Positions 20,441 through 33,332 of a DNA stretch of 64,000 nt are shown one piece after another. The DNA is taken from NCBI RefSeq assembly GCF_051106095.1, contig NC_135794.1, positions 22,136,747 through 22,200,746 of the forward strand. The letters run 5' to 3'. The position numbers and the translations under genes are program-made. The notes under the pieces are model-generated. The model had not been told where the DNA came from and did no database searches. It saw only the letters and a program-made list of their open reading frames with translations. The stretch comes from Pogona vitticeps. Lineage: Eukaryota > Chordata > Lepidosauria > Squamata > Agamidae. The first letter of the stretch is position 1; each line of letters starts with the position of its first letter.

Positions 20441-21100
20441 AATAAAAGGAGGACATCCTTAAAAAAAAAAATACACACACCCAATTCTATGTTAGCAAAA
20501 TCAACATGTTGCTCAAATGAGGAGGAGAAAAGGAGAGGAAGGAGATTTCCCCTCCTTTTATTCCCCCTTGCTTGCTTTTCTTTTTTTAAAAATTAGAACC
20601 CACTCTCGTTGGCTTTTCCTATTCCCTTTCAAGTTATGATTCATTACTGAGATCGCCAGCTTTAAAAAGAAAGGGAGGGGGGAATCGGAGGCTGCTCCGT
20701 TCCTTTGAACTGCTGCTGTCGTTTTGAGCATCCGCCGAGGCTGAAGGCTCTGATGTTGGAAGGAGGGGATCCCCTTTGGGTTTCAGTCCAAACCTTGCAG
20801 GTGCAAGAAGTTCAGTGACTTGGAGACCTTCCAAAACATTGGGGCTGGAAGCGGGAGCGGAGTCACAATAGCCCTGAAGTACAAAGCCCCCGGCCTCTCT
20901 CCGCTGGCATCACAGAGTGGGTTAAGCTCCATGCCACAAAAAGAGGGAGCTGCTTTTAGTCTTTTTTTTTTACAAAAATTCTTTGCTGCATGTATCTTTG
21001 GCTCTTCTCTTCTCCAGCCCTGTAAGGTAGACCAGGCTAATAAAGACGGTTATTGGATGAAGTTCAGCCAGCCGGCTTCATGGCTGCTGTTAGAAGCCAG
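20441..21100. other. Unique intergenic DNA
   Basis: No gene or transposon recognised. There is an A-run at 20461 with a short CA stretch. Confidence 0.4.
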
Positions 21101-21228
21101 CTTCCTTCCTTCCTTCCTTCCTTCCTTCCTTCCTTCCTTCCTTCCTTCCTTCCTTCCTTCCTTCCTTCCTTCCTTCCTTCCTTCCTTCCTTCCTTCCTTC
21201 CTTCCTTCCTTCCTTCCTTCCTTCCTTC
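21101..21228. repeat. (CTTC)n microsatellite
   Basis: 128 uninterrupted bases of CTTC, 32 units, with a partial restart at 21235-21250. A pure polypyrimidine strand capable of triplex structure. The long frames through it are artefacts of the repeat. Confidence 0.95.
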
Positions 21229-21249
21229 ATCAGCTCCTTCCTTCCTTCC

Positions 21250-22420
21250 TTTCTCAGATTCTTCCTTCCTTCTGGAAAGATTTGCCACCTTTCTCCAATC
21301 CCGACCCTGTGCTCCTAACGCTGAATGCAAAACATCACACAACATCACACAACATCACGACAAAGCTCAAGTGGCATAGGTCATCGTTGCTCCTTTTTCT
21401 CTTTCACAACGGCCTTGTGAGGTAGGTGAGTTGGGAAATTAACAATTGACCCAAGTGAGGGATTTGAACTTAGGTGCTCCTGTGGCTGTTTCAGGATGCC
21501 AAGAGCTGTCATTCAAAAAGGTACGTTTTCCAAGCGTTGCCGTCAGTCCGTAATAAATGTTTCTCCAGTGATGATGCCATAGAGACCAAGTGCGGGGAGG
21601 GTGGAGTATCATTTTTAGAAGATGCCAGGAGTCTTTGGTGGGGGAAAAAGAGGGCCTCGGGCCAGTATTGAGGTTCCCCAAAACATCGCCCAGATGGCCA
21701 ACACTTTGCTCACCCCCTCTTGCGAAGGTTCACATGGCTAGAGATCAGGAGCGCACTAAATCTCACTTGGCCGTTGAAAGCTTCTGCCCACATACCCCAA
21801 AGACCCCTTTTGATTCAACTCTCCACTTTTTAGCAATGAAAGAAAGCATCAGGCGGCCGGGTGGGAGGGGGGGGAAATGGGAGGGACAGTTTGCTGACCT
21901 TTTCCATGCAAGAAGTCCTATGATTTGCTCTTTCATGGATGGCCACTAGATGGAAGACATGCGCCGCTCACGGCCTCCGTCTGTCCGTCTTATTTTAAGG
22001 GATCCTTTGGGTTTCCAAAAGCCCAGGCTTCAGTCTGGTTCATTTTGATCATGTCAAGGTATTGGGCCTGGACGGTGGTCCATGTTCTTTAGCTTGTGCA
22101 AGCGTCCCCTTGCACACTCAGAAACCCTGTCGCTTTCCGCAGAGAGGCCTCCGGCTTGTGCAGCTGCTCAGCCCTCAGAGCGACCGGAGAGACCCTTTTG
22201 CCTTGCCTTTAAAGGAGTGAAATAGCTGTGGGTGGCGGAAGCTTGCAAATTTTCCAGCAGGGGTTGGCAATCAGGATGGACAAGAGGGTATGGCAAGAAA
22301 AAAATCTTACTCATTAAGGACAGCTCGTTTAGGTTTTTTTCAAAGCACAACTCCCGAACTCTCACCACTCTCCAAAGACATTCATTTCTGCATGAACACA
22401 CACACACAAGATATGTATTC
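21250..22420. other. Unique intergenic DNA
   Basis: No gene recognised. A three-unit 10-bp minisatellite (AACATCACAC) lies at about 21331-21360. Confidence 0.4.
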
Positions 22421-22580
22421 TCAAAGGCTTTCATGGTCGAGATCTGATGGTTGTTGTGAGTTTTTTGGGCTCTTTGGCCGTGTTCTGAAGGTTGTTCTTC
22501 CTGACGTTTCGACAGTCTCTGTGGCCGGCATCTTCAGAGGACAGGAGTCAGAACTCTGCCCATGCTCTGCTGCTGTTTGT
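22421..22580. repeat. Dispersed repeat of uncertain class, copy 1
   Basis: TATTCTCAAAGGCTTTCATG, TTCCTGACGTTTCGACAGTC and GCATCTTCAGAGGACAGGAG recur at 26565-26760. Both copies end in GGATAGTTGAGTATTT. It is probably the 3' part of a LINE or Penelope-like element in reverse orientation; the class is unproven. Confidence 0.5.
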
Positions 22581-22759
22581 TGGATAGTTGAGTATTTATT
22601 GAGTATTGCCAGAGGAATGTCTGTTCTCTATGTATATATGCAAATAGACAAAGTTGTTGGTTTTATTCTCTCAGTGTCATAGTGTTATAAGTATCTCTGC
22701 TAACCAATATCGCCTTACTCTGCTGATATTATGAGAATACACATTATAATCAAAATTCT

Positions 22760-22934
22760 CAACATTTATTTATTTATTTATTTAGTTAGTTAGTTAGTTA
22801 GTTATTTAGTTATTTAGTTATTTATTTAGTTATCTATCTTATATGCCACCCACACTACCCAAAAGTCTCTGGGCGGCTTACAACATTTAAAATACAATAA
22901 AAAGACAAAACAATTAAAATGCAATTAAAATATA
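22760..22934 (-). mobile_element. LINE 3' tail with (TTTA)n/(GTTA)n
   Basis: The tail starts as mixed TTTA/GTTA tetramers (22765-22840), then CTCTGGGCGGCTTACAACAT, the reverse of the 7145-7289 family. The Tigger-like element at 22937 inserted next to it. Confidence 0.65.
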
Positions 22935-22936
22935 TA

Positions 22937-23306
22937 CAGTGGTGCCCTGCATAGCGACGATCATCCGTGCAGCAAAATCGCTGCAAAGCGATTTCGTCAC
23001 TATGCGGTTTAAAAAAGCCCATAGGAATGCATTGAAACCCCTTCAATGCGTTCCTGTGGGCTTAAAACTCACCTTTAACCGAAAATCCTCCATACGGTGG
23101 CCATTTTCACTGCCTGGTAAGCGAGGAATCTGGGCGAAAACACAGCGGGTGGCCATTTTTTTAACCCGGCAGCCATTTTGGAACCGCCGATCAGCTGTTG
23201 GAAAATCATCGCTATGCGATGATCGGTATGCAAAAGCGATCACAAAAAATTCATCGCTATGTGGATTTGTCATTAAACGGGGCACCCGTTAAGCGAGGCA
23301 CCACTG
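22937..23306. mobile_element. Tigger-like nonautonomous element
   Basis: Left end CAGTGGTGCCCTGCATAGCG and right end AAGCGAGGCACCACTG are flanked by TA (22935-22936 and 23307-23308). 370 bp, same terminal family as the AEN intron copy at 11250. It has inverted GGCCATTTT/AGCCATTTT words at 23099, 23151 and 23170. No transposase. Confidence 0.8.
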
Positions 23307-23360
23307 TACTCTAAAAATTTCCATTATGGTGACCCTATCCAGGGTGTTCTACATGGAAAG

Positions 23361-23626
23361 TAGAGATGGGCATGAACCAGGCATGGTTTGATGGTTCATG
23401 CCAGTTTGCTTTTTAGCTGAACAGGTGACTGGTGTTGCCCAGCCCCATCTCCTCCATGGGGAGCCTACTCAGAGGCAGCATGCAGAGGAGGCAAGGCAGG
23501 GCAGCCAAGCACTACCTCGGAGTGGGCGCCTGCTGGAGGAGGCGGGGCAGGGAAGCACCAAACTCTTTGTCATCCAAGAAACAAACTGGCACAAACCGAC
23601 GAACCAACAATTCATGCCCATCTCTA
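23361..23626. mobile_element. hAT MITE (TAGAGATGGGCATGAA family)
   Basis: Inverted ends TAGAGATGGGCATGAACC and TTCATGCCCATCTCTA define 266 bp. The flanking 8-mers ATGGAAAG and GTAGAGAG match at 5 of 8, so the duplication has decayed. The GC-rich interior lacks coding. Confidence 0.7.
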
Positions 23627-23642
23627 GTAGAGAGTATTCAGA

Positions 23643-23792
23643 AGAGTTTTACCATTCTCTTCTTCTTAGGGAATCCTGGGACTGTGCAGCTGGCCAAATG
23701 CCACCCAGGCTGGCTCTATTCACAGTGGCGAATGGAACTTCTGACCTCTGGCTCCACAGCCAGACACCATACACCACTGAGCTAGGCTGGTA
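23643..23792 (-). mobile_element. tRNA-derived SINE
   Basis: Reversed body (GGCTGGCTCTATTCACAGTG), reversed B box region (GAACTTCTGACCTCTGGCTC) and reversed head ending ACCACTGAGCTAGG. The 3' tail is lost. Confidence 0.65.
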
Positions 23793-23889
23793 AAGATGAG
23801 AATGACGAGGACCAGTTTTGTTCAAGCAGATCAACTCGGCTGCTCCCATTTTCGGGATTTTCCATTTGGGCCCGGCTACATGATCTCCC

Positions 23890-23998
23890 TTTGCCCCAAC
23901 TCCGGGAGGCAGTGGAAGACAGGAGGGCCTCGCGTGCGCTGGTCCATGGGGTCAAGAAGAGTCGGACACGACTTAACAACTAAACAAAAACAACATGA
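23890..23998 (+). mobile_element. BovB/RTE LINE 3' end
   Basis: AACTCCGGGAGGCAGTGGAAG, then GGTCCATGGGGTCAAGAAGA, GTCGGACACGACTTAACAAC and a CAAAAACAACA tail: the hallmark BovB terminus. Heavily 5'-truncated. Confidence 0.8.
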
Positions 23999-23999
23999 T

Positions 24000-24960
24000 T
24001 TCCCACAATGGGCTCTGGGATGTCAACGTTTATTTACTGCATCACAGACCAAGGGAATTGTCCTTCTGTTTAGGTCTCTCCCTCCTCCTCTTCTGCCTCT
24101 TACGTCAGATTAGGTCAGATTCTATAAAAAGGACGTGAACCTTGGACCACCGTGATCTGTTTTTAGGCAAATTGTACGGAAATAGTTTGGTGGTTGAGCC
24201 ACACACCTGTCATCCCTTTATTAGGGAGAGGAAAAAAACCAATAGGTTAAAAACAGTGCATTCCATTGAAAAGCATCTCCCGGTCAATGCTTCTATGCCA
24301 GTCCATCAAACCACAAGACGCCCGTGGAAAAAGACCCAAACTATGGGAGGTGATGGGGCGGCAGTGGTGGCGGTCCCATTATAGGAAACTGTCTGGCTGC
24401 TTGACCCTAGAAACAAGTCTACCTCTCCTTTTCCCTTCCTTGTTACCGAGTAGAACTTCTATTTTTGAATTGTACCTGTTTCGCTGGAATGAGCGCAGGC
24501 CGTTTGCTTCAGCCGCTGAATGGCTAGAACTTGAGAAAGGGACAATTTGCAAATCTCACAAGAAGGAGAGACTCATATATCCAAGCTCTGTGCACGGTTA
24601 ATAGGATGAAAGGGCATCTGCCGAAGCTTGAAATGGTCTTCATACACACCTTCTCCAAGACTAGATTTCTTGCCTTCTTTTAAAAAATAAATAAATCTTG
24701 GTATTGGGGGGGGTCCAACTTGGCCACCCCAAATTACTTTGGTCCCTGAGGAAAAGAACAAAGGGGAACCTCTGTTCCGTTAAGCTGGGCTAGGAGTCGA
24801 ATCATTCATGCTTCTCCAATTACTTTGTATAATTGTAATTTGTAGTAATTGGAAGGGTACATTCTTATTGGGGAACCACTTCCTCCCCTTCCCCAGCTAC
24901 AAGATTCATTACTAAAATCAGAGAGAGAAGGGGGACATTTAGGGGTGGTCAATAAAATCA
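24000..24960. other. Unique intergenic DNA, nothing recognised
   Basis: No repeat family or exon identified, apart from a short A-rich tract near 24685. Confidence 0.4.
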
Positions 24961-24962
24961 CT

Positions 24963-25090
24963 CCAGCTGGATAGCCCAGTGCTTTAGGCCTTGACGGGTT
25001 TGATTCCCCCACGGTGCCTCCTTGATGGGCTGGACTTGATGATCTATAGGGTCCCTTCCAGCTCTGCCGTTCTAAAGTTATTATAATTAT
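24963..25090 (+). mobile_element. tRNA-derived SINE, CR1-like-tailed subfamily
   Basis: Head CTGGATAGCCCAGTGCTTTAG, B box region GACGGGTTTGATTCCCCC, then GGACTTGATGATCTATAGGG, CCCTTCCAGCTCTGCCGTTC and a TTATTATAATTATT tail. Same tail type as the copy at 8583. Confidence 0.75.
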
Positions 25091-25936
25091 TGCCCCTACT
25101 AATGGTTCTGCTTCCCCTGGGCCTTTGCTGTACCACCGCGTTGGAAAAAATCAAGCCGTCCTGGTTCGGGAGAACATTTGGGTACATATTTTGACATTTT
25201 ATGATTGTCCCCAAAACTGGAGATGGGGAAAGTTATTTTATGGGAGTCATACCTGCCAGGATCTGACAGTGAGCATGATGCTTGTGAAATTCTAGGCAAC
25301 AGAGCCAACAAAACACATTACTTTTCTCATCCCTGCCTAAAACATATGAGTGGGGAGGTGGGTGGAAAGCTGGAAATCATTGCAAACAGCAAAACCCATG
25401 TCCAGGGTTGGTCCCTGGGAGGTACGCCCACCTGAATCATCTGGACTGCCTGGAACTAGAGGTGAATTTAACCTGTTTGTGGCTGATTTCTGGGTTCCAG
25501 CTGGTTTCAAGCTCTGTGTAGAGGGATAAAAACTCTTTTCATGACTAGGACAGAGGGGCGGCTGTTCTCCGGCTTGAGTGCCTTCAACCTTTCCTCTGTG
25601 TGTCTGAAGCTCTGTGCCTCTCCCTCCCGTTTTTTGCCCTTGTGGGTCAGTTCTAGGCTTGCTCTAGGCCCAGCTTGATATGAACATAAAAATATAAAGA
25701 AAGGAAATGAAGGCTGAAAACGGGCCAGCGTTGGGGGAAGGAGCTGCCGCCGAGCTGGTTTTTGGAAAGGCCTGGTCCAGCAGGTCAAGGGATCTTACTG
25801 TAAGAGACTGACGCCAGCGTTGCTCTGCGGCCGGAGTACTTTCTCAGCATCCAGTCGGAGCACAGATGTCCTCATTGTGTGTTGAGTGAGGGAGCCTTCT
25901 TGGAAAATGTTTGCAAAAAGAAAATAGGAGAGGGGG

Positions 25937-25937
<1 letters not shown>
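25091..25937. other. Unique intergenic DNA, nothing recognised
   Basis: No gene, RNA or transposon recognised. Confidence 0.4.

Positions 25938-25994
<57 letters not shown>
25938..25994. repeat. (GA)n microsatellite
   Basis: About 28 pure GA units after a G-rich lead. Confidence 0.95.
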
Positions 25995-25995
<1 letters not shown>

Positions 25996-26329
25996 ACTGT
26001 ACATCACAGGTTGCCTTGTTGAGATATTTATGAAAATAAAAAATAAAACACAGAAAATGCCTTCTCTCTTAAAACACCCACATCTTTCTACCCTTCCTTT
26101 TCTAGGCGGCTGAGCTCCTTAATGTTCCCAAGCTACCTCCCCCTAACCCAATGCCTTTCCATCAGGATTTGCACCGTTGCGTTGGAAAAAAAAACTGGTT
26201 CGCCCTCAATAATAAGATTAGGTTGGAAAAGCAGAGACAGACCATGTTGGGGTTGCAGTGGAAGACTTGGGATACAGAGTTGGCACTAAAACATGTTACT
26301 TTTTGGGGGGGATCCCAAAAATGGGCTAT

Positions 26330-26330
<1 letters not shown>

Positions 26331-26373
<43 letters not shown>
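26331..26373. repeat. (CAA)n microsatellite
   Basis: Fourteen pure CAA units. The polyglutamine and polycysteine frames across it are artefacts. Confidence 0.95.
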
Positions 26374-26374
<1 letters not shown>

Positions 26375-26564
26375 CCCATTAAACAAACCCTGGAAGATGG
26401 CATTATGAGGGTAGATTAAACAATGGCATTGATGCAGTTAATATATTAGAACTTTGACAAATTTATTGCGGTTGTAGAAATTGTCAAAGATCATAAATGG
26501 ATTTGAGTCATTTCTCTTTCAGTAGGTGCAAATGAGGAGGGTTTTTTTAAAAAAAAATACTTAA

Positions 26565-27080
26565 AGAAGTATTCTCGAAGGTTTTCAGGGCCAGCATCCG
26601 ATGTTTGTAGTAGGTTTTTCGAGCTGTTTGGCCATGTTCTGGAGGTTTTTCTTCCTAATGTTTTACTAGTCTCTGTGGCTGACATCTTCAGAGGACAGGA
26701 GTTAGAACTCTCTCTGTGTTCTGGTGTAGTGTGTGGGATAGTTGAGTATTTGTAGCTGTGTCCCTTTCAGGAGATTGGGTGATTATGGTGATCAGGGTTT
26801 TTTTTTTGTTTGTTTTTGTTATGGGTGTATTGTTGTGATAAGGGGGGAGATGATCTGTCACTGTGATTGACGGGTGTCATTAGCTGGTCTTTTGTGTGCA
26901 GTGATCACCAGTCATTGTGGCTGGGTATCCTTCATTGACATTTTTGCAGGCTGTATTTTTCAGTGCTGGGAGCCAGGCTTTTTTGAATTTCAGACTTTCT
27001 TTTTTTGTTGTTGAAACCTTGCTGGTGTTTGTGCTCTGATTGTTTTCAAGGGTTCCCTTGTCAATTATGGACAGTATCCT
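26565..27080. repeat. Dispersed repeat of uncertain class, copy 2
   Basis: The first 200 bases align with 22421-22580 (TATTCTCGAAGGTTTTCAGG, TTCCTAATGTTTTACTAGTC, CATCTTCAGAGGACAGGAGT). The continuation to about 27080 (TTTTGCAGGCTGTATTTTTC, CTTGCTGGTGTTTGTGCTCT) looks like the same element's body in reverse orientation. A LINE or Penelope-like origin is plausible but not shown. Confidence 0.5.
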
Positions 27081-27244
27081 TACTATTTCTATAATCTACA
27101 ACGATGAGTATAAATTGCATCATGGGTAAAGGGTTTTGATTCAAACTGACAGTGGAGCACCAGCCAATTGTCTACACTAAAGCTCCTCAGTCTTCTGGAA
27201 CATCTGCTTTTATATACATAGAAAGAACATTTTTATAAGCCTAT

Positions 27245-27310
27245 TTATGATTTGTTTATTTAACATATTTATACGCTGCCTTTCTCCCAAAGGGTCCTGG
27301 CAGCATTTAA
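27245..27310 (-). mobile_element. LINE/SINE 3' tail fragment
   Basis: TTTATTTAACATATTTATACGCTGCCTTTC, the reversed form of a GGCGGTATAAATAAA-type terminus. Confidence 0.4.
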
Positions 27311-27366
27311 AAGAGACAAAGTTAAAAAGACAAATAATAAATGTTCACAATATTTTCAAAAGTATC

Positions 27367-27572
27367 AAACTATCATTAAGCCTAGATTGTAACAGTAAGC
27401 CTGAATCAAGAGCATCATCATTAGAGGTGTGCAGAAACGTGCTTTTGGACTACCATTCCCGGGTGTGCAGAAATGCCGGGCATGTTAGTTCACAAAACAT
27501 AAATCTGCACACCTCTAATGCTGATGCTATCAATTCAGGCTTACTGTTACAATCTAGGCTTAATGCTAGTTT
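27367..27572. repeat. Long inverted repeat (68-bp arms) around a hAT-like end pair
   Basis: Left arm 27367-27434 and right arm 27505-27572 are reverse complements without gaps, differing at about five positions (about 93% identity), around a 70-base loop. The inner 13 bases of each arm (TAGAGGTGTGCAG) look like hAT terminal repeats. The outer 55 bases, including AAGCCTAGATTGTAACAGTA, are not part of any repeat recognised elsewhere in the window. Confidence 0.85.
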
Positions 27573-30322
<2,750 letters not shown>

Positions 30323-31175
30323 GTGAGTTGGATGGTGCAAATATGACTTCATATTACAATGAGGGGCGGACAGGCAAATGTGGCTTTCAAAGAATCCAAG
30401 CTTGACTGCAATCATAAACCGTCCAAATGCAAAGCTTGAGTCACTGAAAAAAGCTTCATGAGGTTGGGATGAGAGCCATCCTCACACACTGTAACCCATT
30501 CATTTGCTAATGGATAGCAACTCAGTTAGGCAGGGCAGTACTTAGCTGCAAAAAAAAGAAGCCTCTCTCCACCATAATTTAGAAAAGGGAGGCCATGGAT
30601 TAGTGAGAGGATACTTCTTCTCTGCATGTGAGGGAAGTCTGGGGGGGGGGAGAGACTAAAATTTACAGGTAGCCCATCATTAGAAGAGGCAAGCCATGAC
30701 TGTTCTGGGAATAGAGTTGAGGCAGACGGTTGCAAACGAGCCGTCCTGACTTGCGAACCAAGAGTATCCAGAAGACCAACAATGAAACAAGGAGACACAT
30801 TTCTCAGGATGCTTCTGTTTATTGCCCAGCAAGATTCAGAGTCACGTTGAACAGCAGACCACTTGATAAATATTCTGATTCGTTCTTTGTTTCCGGTGTC
30901 AGTGGAATATCACAAGGCTTCTCCAAGACTCAATGGCTCTCGGCTACATAGCAGCAGCTCTAGCTGAGATGTATAATGGCATCTCATCATAGCAAGGGCG
31001 TGATAAGCGCCTGCTGAGCCTGCTTGCCAGATATTAACTGTTAATGGTCCTTCTTGATCTTCCATCTTAGGGTTCCTTAAAAATTCTGTTGGATTAAAAT
31101 TGGACATGTCTTCAAAAAGAGAACGAAACCTTGGTGGTTCTTCAAACTGAGGACTTCCTCAGAGCAAGCGGTGGT
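30323..31175. other. Unique intergenic DNA, nothing recognised
   Basis: No gene or named repeat seen. Confidence 0.4.
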
Positions 31176-31370
31176 TTGTAGCACCGTAGAAGCTGAAGGC
31201 AGCTTATCTTCTCTGCTTGGCTGCTAAGCAGGGTCCAGTGTTTGGAGGGAGAAATTCCAGGGATCTGCAGACAGGGTTAGGAAGGGATTCTGCTGGCAGT
31301 CCAAGCGGACCTCACCAGGCTAGATGACCTAGCTCAACCTTTTATGGTTCTGTGGCCACCCTAGAGACAC
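31176..31370 (+). mobile_element. Possible 5S rRNA-derived SINE
   Basis: GGCTGCTAAGCAGGGTCCAG followed by TTTGGAGGGAGAAATTCCAGG parallels the 5S rRNA internal promoter region (GAAGCTAAGCAGGGTC and TTGGATGGGAGACC) with a short gap. A non-5S body follows (CTCACCAGGCTAGATGACCT). 5S-headed SINEs (SINE3, AmnSINE) exist in amniotes. The assignment is tentative. Confidence 0.45.
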
Positions 31371-32897
31371 TTGGCTGGCTTGCACACCTCACAGGCGGGT
31401 CCCTACGCTTGGCTAGTTTCTTGATTCTCCAGCCTTATTCATATCCTAAAACAGAAAGAGGATGAAACTGGTTTCCTAAAGAGCCTTTGCAATGGCACAA
31501 CTGGGATTGGGTTGGGTGAGTAATTGAAGAGGCGGTCTACCAGAAAGCTCTTTGCTGAGGGATCTGTCACATGACAGAGCAACCTTAGATCCTGGGGACT
31601 GGAGTCACATCAAGGCTTGTGTAACTTGCCACAGCTAATTGCACCCACTTGATGAGGTGCTTGTCTGCCTGCCAGCTGTGTTACCAGACAGACTGCAGAG
31701 AGGCACCCTATTAGCCTTGCCTATTAGCCGCAATTAGCTACAGGGCGAGTCAACCAGACCTTCCATGATCACCAGGAGGGCTTTGGCCAATCCTCTCACG
31801 AGGATCAGGGTGGGCCACATGCAGCCCTCTACATCTTGCCCTCCTCTCCAAAAATTCACCACCATTGGCTATGCTGCTGAGGAAGTCAGAGCGGCAGGAA
31901 CCATATTTCAGGGGTGATCAGTGCCTTCGTTGACGGCAGGAGCCGCGATCTTACTTTCTCACCACCCTCCAGCATGCGATGAGAAGGAGTGGGTGTTCTT
32001 GAATCGCCGCTCAGTGCTGAGAAGTCCTGGTCAATGCCCAGGGATGAAGAAGCAAGGAACGGCGGCCTCCGCTGTGAGAAGAGAGAGCCTCTTGTCCATT
32101 TATTGGAAGAGACGGTAACCAGAGAAGAAGCTTTAAGAGAAATCCCACCGGGATCTAAGGGCTCGGTGGAGCCTCCTCCTCCCCTCCATTTCTGAACCAA
32201 GTCCTGGATTCCCTGAATCCAACACTCCATTCTCTTCTCCCGCCTGCCTCGTGGGGAAGAGGGCCCTGCCGTCTGCCTTGGTTACAGACTGAAACTCCTT
32301 GAAGGAGAGGCTCAGAAGACTGGCATTCTTGTTCCCAGGCATAAGGAAACTCTGTTCTGAGAGAGAGAGAGAGAGAGGAGAGTGAGAGAGAGAGAGACGC
32401 CTGTCTCTTGGGTTTCTCTCCCCACAAAACTGGTTGATTATGTCATGGCTCTGTGAGGTCAGTTCTGTTTCTCTCCGCTAACGAACTTTAAATTATTCCA
32501 GGCCTCCTGTCTCCGAGGTCACTATGAGGGGCACATGGTGTTATACGTCCTGAGGCTCCAGGTGGTTTTTTTTTCAGCTGGGGACCAAAGTATCTCACAC
32601 ACACACACACACACACACACTGCCAGCTTCTTTGGGGAAAGCTTTCTCTTCCATTCTTGGTTTGAAATCAAAGTGATTTAAGAATCTTAACGCCTCACTA
32701 TGCAGAGGAGTAGCTGAAGCTGGTAAACCGTTTATTGCCTGAGATGGGGGATTTTTTTCCCCTTCTTCTTCTTCTTCTTCTTCTTCCTCCATCCTGCTCC
32801 TATTTCTTGGGAAGTTTTCGTTTTTTAAAAAAGGGGTTTGGAAAACATCAGAAAGCAGACACACAGAGGTATCAATAATAACCCAACAACTAGTGAG
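31371..32897. other. Unique intergenic DNA with simple repeats
   Basis: Contains GA-rich runs at about 32361-32396, (CA)n at 32596-32620 and (TTC)n at about 32764-32787. No gene recognised. Confidence 0.4.
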
Positions 32898-32984
32898 TCG
32901 CAGGGTTGTAAAGATGGGAGGGACCCCAATGGGTAATCTAGACCCACCCCCACCCCCTGCCAGTGTGGGAATCCTCAGTGGAGG
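32898..32984 (-). mobile_element. CR1-like 3' end fragment
   Basis: AAAGATGGGAGGGACCCCAA, TAATCTAGACCCACCCCCAC and GGAATCCTCAGTGG form the reversed 3' terminus of a CR1-type repeat, abutting the opposite-strand CR1 copy. Confidence 0.45.
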
Positions 32985-33332
32985 CAGCTGTGAAGACTGA
33001 GAGGAGATGTGGTAGCAACTTTCGAAGACTCGAAAGGTTGCCATACAGAGGAGGGGTAGGATCTGTTCTTGATCAGCCCAGAGTGCAAGACACGCAACAT
33101 TGGGCTCATGTTACAAGAAGCCAGAGTTTGGTGGAATATCAGGAAAAACTTCGCAACTGTTAGAGCAGTACGACAATGGAGCCCATGACCTCGAGAGGTG
33201 GCGAGTGTTCCAACGCTGGAGGCATTCAAGGGAAATTTAGACAATCAGACCTGCTTTGGTTTGGATTCCTGCCTTGAGCAGGAGGGTTGGAGTAGATGGC
33301 CATAGAGGCCCTTTCCAACTCAATTATTCTCA
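32985..33332 (+). mobile_element. CR1 LINE 3' end
   Basis: Decayed ORF2 C-terminus (CATACAGAGGAGGGGTAGGAT, ATATCAGGAAAAACTTCGCA, CTGTTAGAGCAGTACGACAA) then CCCTTTCCAACTCAATTATTCTC, the CR1 terminus. It aligns with 52826-53264. Confidence 0.75.

Noticed and set aside
20820-21425. 201-codon + strand frame through the CTTC repeat
   Set aside because: Most of its length is the repeat; the flanks show no domain, splice sites or conservation clue.
31200-31270. 5S rRNA gene
   Set aside because: Only the internal promoter region resembles 5S; the rest is unrelated, so a SINE is more likely.
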